Shown here: piece by piece, positions 41,642-47,285 of the stretch
Numbering within the stretch: the stretch's first letter is position 1
How the letters are laid out: each line of letters starts with the position of its first letter
The notes under the pieces: generated by a model
Databases searched by the model: none
Told to the model about the DNA's origin: nothing
What the model saw: only the letters and a program-made list of their open reading frames with translations
Made by a program: the position numbers and the translations under genes
Assembly: GCA_025362815.1 (NCBI GenBank)
Contig: JANYFG010000054.1
Span: 1-47,285 of the forward strand
DNA: 47,285 nucleotides
From: Rhodospirillales bacterium
Lineage (GTDB): Bacteria; Pseudomonadota; Alphaproteobacteria; Acetobacterales; Acetobacteraceae
Direction: 5' to 3'

Positions 41642-41980
41642 ATGTTGATCTCCCCCGCCTACGCCCAGGACGCCGCCGGCATGATGGCCAGCGTGACGCA
41701 GTTCGCGCCGCTGCTGCTCATCTTCGGCGTGTTCTATTTCCTGCTGATCCGCCCGCAGCAGCAAAAGCAGAAGGAGATGAAGGCCATGCTCTCGGCGCTG
41801 AAACGTAACGACAAGGTCATCACCGGGGGCGGAATCATCGCCACCGTCAGCAAGCCGCCCGCCGATGACAGCCGCGAGATCGAGCTCGAAATCGCGCCCG
41901 GCGTGAAGATCACGGTCCTGCGTGAGACGATCGCAAGCGTGGTGCAGCCGCCGAAGCCGGCGAACGATTCGAAGAAGTAA
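41642..41980 (+). CDS. yajC: Sec translocase accessory subunit YajC
   Basis: A 112-residue single-span membrane protein associated with SecDF in the Sec translocon. A short N-terminus (MLISPAYAQDAAGMMASVTQ) precedes the helix FAPLLLIFGVFYFLLIRPQQQKQKEMKAML, the family's strongest signature, then LKRNDKVITGGGIIATVSK. secD normally follows yajC; here it is not next, because a hairpin module and a convergent superoxide dismutase gene come instead. Confidence 0.95.
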   Translation: MLISPAYAQDAAGMMASVTQFAPLLLIFGVFYFLLIRPQQQKQKEMKAMLSALKRNDKVITGGGIIATVSKPPADDSREIELEIAPGVKITVLRETIASVVQPPKPANDSKK

Positions 41981-41987
41981 ATCAAGT

Positions 41988-42095
41988 GTTCTTTTGTGAA
42001 CAAAAGAACCAAAAAACCTCATTCTATTATGTGCGTGGTGCGGATATTTTCGCACCACGCACATAATTTCGCTTCTTTTTCTTCAGAAAAAGAAG
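41988..42095 (+). repeat. complete BIME-like module: hairpin A, perfect central palindrome, hairpin B
   Basis: Hairpin A (41988-42009) begins seven bases after the yajC stop. Hairpin B (42072-42095) ends six bases before the sodB stop. Between them is a perfect 17-base inverted repeat, ATTATGTGCGTGGTGCG, around GATATTTT. The central sequence is unrelated to the one at 32272, though both are palindromic. It is well placed as a bidirectional terminator between convergent genes. Confidence 0.9.
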
Positions 42096-42101
42096 AACGT
42101 C

Positions 42102-42707
42102 TTAAACCGCGAGCAGGCTCTCGGCGAACTCGTAATTGGCCAGCTTGTCCAACCAGTTGGTCACGTAATCCGGGCGACGGTTGCGGAAGTCGAGATAGTA
42201 GGAGTGCTCCCACACGTCGCAGCCGAGCAGCGCCGTGCCCTTGCCTTCCGCCAGCGGGTTGGACCCGTTGGGCGTCTTTACGGCGGCCAGCTTGCCGTCC
42301 GCACCCTGCACCAGCCACGCCCAGCCGGAGCCGAACTGCGTGGTGGCCGCGGTCTTGAAGGCGTCCTTGAACGCCGCAACCGAGCCGAAATCGGCCACGA
42401 TCTTGGCTTCCAGCTTGCCGCCCAGCTTGCCGCCGGTGGGCGACATGTTCTTCCAGAACAGAATGTGGTTCCAGTGCTGGCCGGCGTTGTTGAACACGGG
42501 GGCCATATCGGCCTTGCCGTGCGACATCGCCACGATCTCCTCGAGCGACTTGCCCTGAAGCTCGGCGTTCTTTTCAACGAAGCCGTTCAGCGCCGTCACA
42601 TACGCCTGGTGATGCTTGCCGTGATGCAGCTCCAGCGTCTCCTGGCACATGCCGGCCTCGGCAAGCGCCGACACGCTGTAGGGAAGGGTGGGAAGTTCGA
42701 AGGCCAT
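42102..42707 (-). CDS. sodB: iron superoxide dismutase
   Basis: A 201-residue Fe/Mn-type superoxide dismutase. Metal ligands are His in LELHHGKHHQAYV (about 26), His in NAGQHWNHILFW (about 75-80), and Asp and His in DVWEHSYYLDFRNRR. The glutamine four residues before the second ligand histidine, and the lack of one in the C-terminal position used by Mn enzymes, favour the iron form. GGAGAAA precedes the ATG at 42707; a longer frame was rejected. There is no signal peptide, so it is cytoplasmic. Confidence 0.95.
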   Translation of the reverse strand: MAFELPTLPYSVSALAEAGMCQETLELHHGKHHQAYVTALNGFVEKNAELQGKSLEEIVAMSHGKADMAPVFNNAGQHWNHILFWKNMSPTGGKLGGKLEAKIVADFGSVAAFKDAFKTAATTQFGSGWAWLVQGADGKLAAVKTPNGSNPLAEGKGTALLGCDVWEHSYYLDFRNRRPDYVTNWLDKLANYEFAESLLAV

Positions 42708-42868
42708 GGGTGTTTTCTCCGGGCTGATCCGTGCGACAGGCACGGTCTAAGCGTAACGGCATACCGCCGCCGTGGTTGTCGCGACACGGCTCCGCTGTTC
42801 TGTAGCTATGAACCCACAGCGGAGCCGTCAAGCTTGCAGACCGCGATCCGCCATGCCACCTCGCCCCC

Positions 42869-43663
42869 ATGACAATGCAGAACGCCCCGCTCGCCCCTCC
42901 CTCGCTGGCCGCGCACGTCCGCGCCGCCGACCCCGATCGGTTTCTGTCCGCCCTGTTCGCCCCGTCCGCCCATCGCGAGACTCTGCTCACGCTGTTTGCC
43001 TTCAATCACGAGCTCGCCCGCGCGCGCGAGGTCGTGAGCGTGCCGACGCTGGCGCTCATTCGCCTGCAATGGTGGCGCGAAGTGGTGCTGGGCACCCGCA
43101 AACGCCACGACGTCGCCGAACCCCTCCACGACGCCATCCAATCCGGCGCCCTCGACGCCGCCGATCTGCTCGCCATGATAGACGCCCGCGAGACCGAGGC
43201 CGATGACGGTATTGCAACCCTCTCCGCCTGGAACGCCTACCTGGAAGGCACCGCCGGCGGGGTGGCCGTCGCCGCCGGCCGCGCCCTGGGAGCGGCGCCG
43301 GAAACGCTGCCCCGCCTGCGCGATCTTGGCGCCGCCTACGGAACCGCCGGACAGATCGGCAACGTCGCGGCCTTGGCGCAAAGCGAGCGCTGCCTGCTGC
43401 CGGCCGACATCCTTAGCGCGCATGGCCTCACACCGTGGGGCGTCATGCACAACCCGGCCTGTGCCGCGCCCGCCCTGGCGGAGCTGTCCGCGCAGGGCCT
43501 CGCACGACTGCGGCGATCCGGTGGCGCGTTTCCCCGCTCGGTCATCCCCGCAGCCTTGCCCGCCGTGCTCGCCGCACGCGACCTCAAACGCCAATCCCGC
43601 CACCGGGGCGCCGGCGATAAATGTGCGGTCCTGCTGGCAGCCCTCACCGGCAGGATCGGTTAG
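42869..43663 (+). CDS. NDUFAF6-like squalene/phytoene synthase family protein
   Basis: A 264-residue protein with the squalene/phytoene synthase fold but without its Asp-rich diphosphate-binding motifs. Where a true synthase has DDxxD, it reads FAFNHELARAREVVSVPTLALIRLQWWREVV (about 43-73). This closely resembles the mitochondrial complex I assembly factor NDUFAF6 (FNxELAxVxDxVSxxxxGxxRxQFW). An isoprenoid-synthase activity is therefore unlikely, and a role in respiratory complex assembly or membrane lipid binding is more probable; this is inference. The N-terminus lacks a signal peptide. Its TAG stop is the first three bases of a dispersed repeat. Confidence 0.85.
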   Translation: MTMQNAPLAPPSLAAHVRAADPDRFLSALFAPSAHRETLLTLFAFNHELARAREVVSVPTLALIRLQWWREVVLGTRKRHDVAEPLHDAIQSGALDAADLLAMIDARETEADDGIATLSAWNAYLEGTAGGVAVAAGRALGAAPETLPRLRDLGAAYGTAGQIGNVAALAQSERCLLPADILSAHGLTPWGVMHNPACAAPALAELSAQGLARLRRSGGAFPRSVIPAALPAVLAARDLKRQSRHRGAGDKCAVLLAALTGRIG

Positions 43664-43766
43664 ATCATGATGCGTTTGGGTTGCTTCACCCAAACGCATT
43701 AACATAATCGATAAAACAACAAGTTAGAGCCTGATGAGTTTGTCGACTTAAAATCATCAGGCTCTA
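43661..43766 (+). repeat. dispersed ~105-bp double-hairpin repeat, copy 4
   Basis: The best preserved first hairpin: GATGCGTTTGGGT pairs with ACCCAAACGCATT around TGCTTC. The second pairs TAGAGCCTGATGA with its complement ending in CTCTA at 43766. It lies between two convergent genes, and its TAG left edge is the stop codon of the upstream gene. Confidence 0.92.
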
Positions 43767-43780
43767 GCACATGGCGGGTG

Positions 43781-44563
43781 TCAGCTCATTTCGGCCGCCA
43801 TCAGCTTCTGCGTCGCCCGCCGCGCCGCGGGGCGTGGGGAAGCAGGGCGAGGTGCCGAAGCGCGAAGGCAATAACCGCCATCCTCGTTGATCAGCACGGC
43901 GATGCGCCCGGCATCGGGTTCGATCTTGCGGCGCAGACGATAGATATGGGTCTCCACGGTATGGGTGGTGGCGCGGGCGTTGTAGCCCCAAACCTCATGC
44001 AGCAGCGTGTGGCGCGACACCGGGCCCTCGGCGCGATACAGAAACTTCAGCACCGCCGCCTCCTTCTCCGTCAGGCGCACCCGCTCGGCGGTGGCGCTGT
44101 TCAGCAGCACGCGGCTGGCCGGACGGAAATGAAACTGCCCGATCCGCAGCACCGCTTCCTCGCTGGTCTCGTAAGCGCGGATCTGCGCCCGCAGCCGCGC
44201 CCGCAATTCTGCATGGCGCACCGGCGATGCCATGAAGTCGTTGGCACCCGCATTCAGGCCGCGGATGACCTCGCTTTCGCCGCCATGCTCCGCCAGCAGA
44301 ATGATCGGGATATAAAGGCCGCGCTCGCGCAGTTCGGTGCAGATCTCCGCGCCGTCGGCATCGGGCAGGTCCAGCGCGATCATCACCGCATCGAACGGCC
44401 GTGGCGCCGACAAGGCCAGGTCGAGCCCCGCCGCCCCGGTCTCGCATGCGTCGAACTGCGTGAGATAATCGTCTTCCAGCCGGCCGAGGAAATGGGGTCC
44501 AAAGCTTCCGGCATCGCCGATCAGCAGAACCCGGTGGTGCCGATTGAACGTGTCATGCAACAT
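43781..44563 (-). CDS. OmpR-type response regulator with degenerate receiver
   Basis: A 260-residue two-domain regulator. The receiver domain (about 10-125) keeps the fold but not the chemistry. By ungapped alignment the phosphoacceptor Asp is Ala63 (FDAVMIALDLPDADG), the conserved Thr is Ala91 and the switch Lys is Ser113 (MASPV); the N-terminal acidic pair is reduced to GDA. The C-terminal winged helix (LTEKEAAVLKFLYRAEG ... TTHTVETHIYRLRRKIE ... INEDGGYCL) is fully typical. No sensor kinase lies nearby. It probably works without phosphorylation. GGAGGG precedes the ATG, and a perfect CRP-type palindrome lies about 75-90 bases upstream. Confidence 0.9.
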   Translation of the reverse strand: MLHDTFNRHHRVLLIGDAGSFGPHFLGRLEDDYLTQFDACETGAAGLDLALSAPRPFDAVMIALDLPDADGAEICTELRERGLYIPIILLAEHGGESEVIRGLNAGANDFMASPVRHAELRARLRAQIRAYETSEEAVLRIGQFHFRPASRVLLNSATAERVRLTEKEAAVLKFLYRAEGPVSRHTLLHEVWGYNARATTHTVETHIYRLRRKIEPDAGRIAVLINEDGGYCLRASAPRPASPRPAARRATQKLMAAEMS

Positions 44564-44636
44564 GAAACAACCCTCCGATGGACCGGATGTCCCGGCGATC
44601 ATGAGGGGAAGAATGCAAGACCGTTGCGGATCCGGA

Positions 44637-44652
44637 TGTGACGTGGCTCACA
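44637..44652. promoter_or_regulatory. CRP/FNR-type operator
   Basis: TGTGA-CGTGGC-TCACA is a perfect inverted repeat with a six-base spacer, identical in both half-sites to the CRP consensus. It is centred about 82 bases before the response regulator ATG, within the 129-bp gap that holds that gene's promoter. Whether the organism's Crp homologue recognises this form is not known. Confidence 0.6.
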
Positions 44653-44692
44653 TTCCGCGTGTTTTCTTCCTTGAAAATGGCGAATGCGTCCA

Positions 44693-45604
44693 TCAGCCGA
44701 TCCCGGCCAGGGCCTCCAACAGGGAAGCGCTGAAACGCCGGGTGCTTTTGTAATGCGCCACAGCCGGCGGCAGCGCCCGCAAGGCCTCCGACAGGCGTGC
44801 AGCCTCGCCGGGCGCGTGCACAACCTCGTCCAGCCGCGTGACATGGATCCGGATGCCGAACGCCACCGCCCCGCTCACCGGCAGCCGCCGGAAGGTCTGC
44901 CGCTCCACCCGCAGATACAGGCGCTGCAGCGCATTTCCGGCGTCGATCTCGTGATCGGTGCCGTCACGATGCTTGCCGCTCACCTGAAACAAGGCGGCAT
45001 CGTCGATCACCGACCAGTTGAGCCGCTGGGCCAGCTTCCCGTCCTTGAGGCTGTTGAAAAACCGCTCCACCGGCGATCCCAGCCGCTCGGCGTAGAACGG
45101 CACCTGCGCGTGCACCCCGATCAACGGTTGGCCCAGTTTCTCCGCCAGCGACCACCGCGTGGGAAAGCACAGCACGGCGGCCGTCAGCCGGTGCCCGTCC
45201 TCGTGCAGCTGATTGAGGCAGAAATCCTCCTGCACCAGCCGCCCCGCGATCGCCAGCGGCGCAGCGCCGGACGCAAGGTCGATCGTCTCGCCCAGCAGCC
45301 GGTTGTGCAGCACGGCGCCGTCGCGGGTGAACCAGGCCGGGTGCACGGCGCACAGATGCGCCACCAGCACGTCCAACAGCTCCTGCGCCGCCGCCTCGGC
45401 GCCCGGCAGGCACGCCAGCACGTCGCTTTCACGCGCCGCCAGAAGCCGCCGGCGTTCGGCCATCTGCTTGGGATAATCGGCCGCGAACGCCAGCCAATCC
45501 GCCGGCGCCACCGCCGTCAGGCCCATCGCCATGCGGTAGTCTCCCGCCTCGTAAGGCCGGAGTTGCGCCAAAGCGGGAAGGCCGGCTTGCAGCGTGTCTT
45601 GCAT
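44693..45604 (-). CDS. DUF3445 family protein (haem-dependent oxidative N-demethylase-like)
   Basis: A 303-residue protein of DUF3445, a family that includes the alpha subunit of haem-dependent oxidative N-demethylase. Typical stretches are LRPYEAGDYRMAMGLTAVAPADWLAFAADYPKQMAERRRLLAARES, LVQEDFCLNQLHEDGHRLTAAVLCFPTRWSLAEKLGQPLIGVHAQVPFYAERLG and the closing VAHYKSTRRF. The other subunits are not encoded nearby, so whether it demethylates dimethylamines is open. The ATG at 45604 is chosen; a GTG at 45625 is possible. It is divergent from the CoA-transferase genes. Confidence 0.88.
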   Translation of the reverse strand: MQDTLQAGLPALAQLRPYEAGDYRMAMGLTAVAPADWLAFAADYPKQMAERRRLLAARESDVLACLPGAEAAAQELLDVLVAHLCAVHPAWFTRDGAVLHNRLLGETIDLASGAAPLAIAGRLVQEDFCLNQLHEDGHRLTAAVLCFPTRWSLAEKLGQPLIGVHAQVPFYAERLGSPVERFFNSLKDGKLAQRLNWSVIDDAALFQVSGKHRDGTDHEIDAGNALQRLYLRVERQTFRRLPVSGAVAFGIRIHVTRLDEVVHAPGEAARLSEALRALPPAVAHYKSTRRFSASLLEALAGIG

Positions 45605-45672
45605 GGTTTGTCCGTGTCGGTTCACAGCGTCGTCGCAACGTCACTATACTGGGCGCCGGGAGGCAAGGAACC

Positions 45673-46497
45673 ATGCCGCAAATCGATCTCGACCAGTTGG
45701 CCGCGGGTGTGCCCGATGGCGCCATGCTGGCCTTGCCGCCGGACAACTCGCTGTCCCCCGCAGCCTTCGCCCACGCCCTGGTGCGGCGCGGCGTGCGCGG
45801 ATTGCGCCTGCTGGGCGTGCCGGTGTCCGGCTATGTCACGGACCTGCTGATCGGCGCCGGCTGCGTCCAAAGCGTGCACACCAGCGCCGTCACCCTGGGC
45901 GAGGCCGGCACCGCGCCCCGCTTCGTGGCCGCCCTCGCCGCCGGCCGCATCACCGTCACGGACTCCACCTGTCCCGCCATTCACACGGGCCTGCAGGCCG
46001 CCGAAAAGGGCGTGCCGTTCATGCCGTTGCGCGGTGTCATCGGCAGCGATCTCGTGGCCCATCGCCCGGACTGGAAGGTGATGGACAACCCGTTCGCCGA
46101 TCACCCGGACGCCATTCTCCTGATCCCGGCGCTGTCGCCCGATATCGCCGCCTTCCACGCCGTCTGCGCCGATCCCCACGGCAACGTCTATGTCGGCCGC
46201 AGGCGTGAGCTCGCCACGCTCGCCCATGCCGCCAAACGCACCCTGGTCACGGTGGAGCGCATCGTCGATTTCAACCTGCTGGAAGACGAGCGCATGGCGC
46301 CGGGCACCATCAACGGCCTGTATGTCGAAAACGTCGCGGTGGCCGCGCGCGGCGCCTGGCCCATCGGCCTGCTCGACGAATATCCGCTGGATGCCGCGCA
46401 TTTCGCCGAATACGCCAAACTCGCCCGCACCGAGGACGGGTTTCGCACCTATCTCGAACGCCACGTGCTGCCACCTGCCGCCCAGGCCGCCGCGTGA
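45673..46497 (+). CDS. CoA-transferase subunit A
   Basis: A 274-residue family I CoA-transferase subunit of the glutaconate CoA-transferase A kind. It starts with an alpha/beta segment VPDGAMLALPPDNSLSPAAFAHALVRRGVRGLRLLGVPVSGYVTDLLIGAGCV, continues with AIHTGLQAAEKGVPFMPLRGVIGSDLV, and contains DAILLIPALSPDIAAFHAV. It forms the enzyme with the next gene, overlapping by four bases. The acid substrate cannot be told; glutaconate, 3-oxo acids or ring-degradation products are options. AAGGAA stands before the ATG. Confidence 0.9.
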   Translation: MPQIDLDQLAAGVPDGAMLALPPDNSLSPAAFAHALVRRGVRGLRLLGVPVSGYVTDLLIGAGCVQSVHTSAVTLGEAGTAPRFVAALAAGRITVTDSTCPAIHTGLQAAEKGVPFMPLRGVIGSDLVAHRPDWKVMDNPFADHPDAILLIPALSPDIAAFHAVCADPHGNVYVGRRRELATLAHAAKRTLVTVERIVDFNLLEDERMAPGTINGLYVENVAVAARGAWPIGLLDEYPLDAAHFAEYAKLARTEDGFRTYLERHVLPPAAQAAA

Positions 46498-47273
46498 CTG
46501 AAATCCCCATGACCCCAGCCGGCATCGCCCCGGCCGAGCGCCTCATCACCGCCATCGCCCGCCTGATCCTTGACCCCGCAGCCCCACCCGCCCGCCACAT
46601 CGCCGTCGGCGCCGCCTCCGCCATCCCCGCCGCCGCAAGCTGGCTCGTCAAGAAGCTCGGCCACGATGTGCGGCTGTCCCTGCTGCATCGCCCCACCGGC
46701 AACCCTTTCACCGAAGGCACCCGCGAACTGTTCGACCTCGCGGGCCAGGGCCGTATCGACCTGTTCTTCCTCGGCGGCGGCCAGATCGACGGGCAGGCCA
46801 ACCTCAACCTCATCGGCACCGGCAACTGGCCCGGCACCGGCGCCCGGTTTCCCGGCAGTTTCGGCTCGGCCTTCATGTATCTGATGACCCCCCGCACCAT
46901 CCTCTTCCGCGAGGAACACACGAAGCGAGTCTTGGTGCCCCGGGTCGACAACATCTCCGCCCCCGGCATCTCCGCCCCCGGCGTCTTCCGCCGCGGAACC
47001 GCGCAGGCCCTGGTCACCGGCAAATGCGTCTTCACCTTCGACGGCGCGGCATTCACCCTCGCCAGCCTGCACCCTGGCGAGACCGAGGCCAGCATCCGCG
47101 CCGCCACCGGCTTCGACTACGCTACATCGGCCCAGACCCCCGAAACCGCCGACCCCACCGAGGCCGAGCTTGCCCTCCTGCGCGGCCCCGTCTGCGATGA
47201 GATGCACGCCACCTATCCCGAATTCTGCCGCCGCGTCTGGGGACGCGAAACCACCGATCGGAACGCTGCCTGA
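46494..47273 (+). CDS. CoA-transferase subunit B
   Basis: A 259-residue partner subunit. Its GTG start overlaps the stop of subunit A (GTGA); an ATG at 46509 is an alternative. It shows IAVGAASAIPAAASWLVKKL, a glycine loop FFLGGGQIDGQANLNLIGTGNW and GARFPGSFGSAFMYLM, as in beta subunits of glutaconate-type transferases. The usual active-site glutamate is not obvious in the expected loop, as also in some atypical pairs, but I could not align it with certainty. The next gene begins on its stop codon. Confidence 0.87.
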   Translation: MTEIPMTPAGIAPAERLITAIARLILDPAAPPARHIAVGAASAIPAAASWLVKKLGHDVRLSLLHRPTGNPFTEGTRELFDLAGQGRIDLFFLGGGQIDGQANLNLIGTGNWPGTGARFPGSFGSAFMYLMTPRTILFREEHTKRVLVPRVDNISAPGISAPGVFRRGTAQALVTGKCVFTFDGAAFTLASLHPGETEASIRAATGFDYATSAQTPETADPTEAELALLRGPVCDEMHATYPEFCRRVWGRETTDRNAA

Positions 47274-47285
47274 TGACGGCCCCAA
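47273..47285 (+). CDS. start of a further gene, cut by window end
   Basis: The TGA of CoA-transferase subunit B shares its A with an ATG (TGATG), giving M-T-A-P before the window ends. The overlap suggests a third gene of the same operon, but four residues do not allow any identification. Confidence 0.4.

Noticed and set aside
42869..43663. Phytoene/squalene synthase for carotenoid or hopanoid synthesis
   Set aside because: The Asp-rich substrate motifs are missing and no other carotenoid or hopanoid genes are adjacent.
17119..43766. CRISPR array
   Set aside because: The repeats are kilobases apart at gene ends, each about 105 bp with internal hairpins and no regular spacers; no cas genes are present.

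Overview
The window is about 47 kb of high-GC chromosome from an alphaproteobacterium, most likely Acetobacteraceae or a near relative in Rhodospirillales. The grounds are popZ beside valS, an ErpA, ScpAB/TatBC and serS neighbourhood typical of the class, an OpgH-type glucosyltransferase, a PEP-CTERM protein, and strongly C-ending codons. This assignment rests on gene content and style only; no 16S gene is present.

Layout. 0-0.14 kb: 3' end of an IS5-family element abutting an SNF2/SWIM helicase (0.1-3.3 kb). 3.5-8.2 kb: a surface-antigen-like protein, an intradiol ring-cleavage dioxygenase, a ModA-like binding protein, a DUF1028 protein and a peptide-type ABC binding protein. 8.2-10.4 kb: a MaoC dehydratase and OpgH. 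10.4-13.6 kb: a compact group (zinc-less dehydrogenase, degenerate 6-pyruvoyl-tetrahydropterin-synthase-like protein, GT4 glycosyltransferase, convergent RibD-C reductase) that looks like a small pterin-related pathway. 13.7 kb: tRNA-Cys. 14-20 kb: pcm-like methyltransferase, TolC, PopZ, ValS. 20.6-22.7 kb: a decayed IS1595-type transposon with recognisable terminal inverted repeats, carrying a low-GC gene with a HEPN-like motif and two small ORFs. 22.8-27.3 kb: LysR regulator, small protein, TauE/SafE permease, IlvD, small secreted protein. 27.3-32.3 kb: XthA, ErpA, dGTPase, ArgS, SPOR protein. 32.4-36.9 kb: NagZ, M50 protease, ScpA, ScpB, TatB, TatC, the first four with overlapping starts and stops. 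37-40.6 kb: SerS (compositionally mosaic), DUF1269, beta-carbonic anhydrase, PsiE, PEP-CTERM protein. 40.7-47.3 kb: DUF815 ATPase, YajC, Fe-SOD, NDUFAF6-like protein, an orphan response regulator with a degenerate receiver and a CRP-type site upstream, DUF3445 protein, and two CoA-transferase subunits leading into a further gene cut by the window end.

Two dispersed intergenic repeat families run through the window. One is a ~105-bp double hairpin (four full copies plus one degenerate fragment). Every gene that reads into it ends on the TAG forming the element's first three bases. The other is a BIME-like pair of inverted hairpins (two complete modules, two half modules) at gene 3' ends.

Most genes are housekeeping. 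The least explained parts are the pterin-like cluster with its catalytically altered PTPS homologue, the IS1595 cargo, the stop-codon-linked repeats and the pseudo-receiver regulator.
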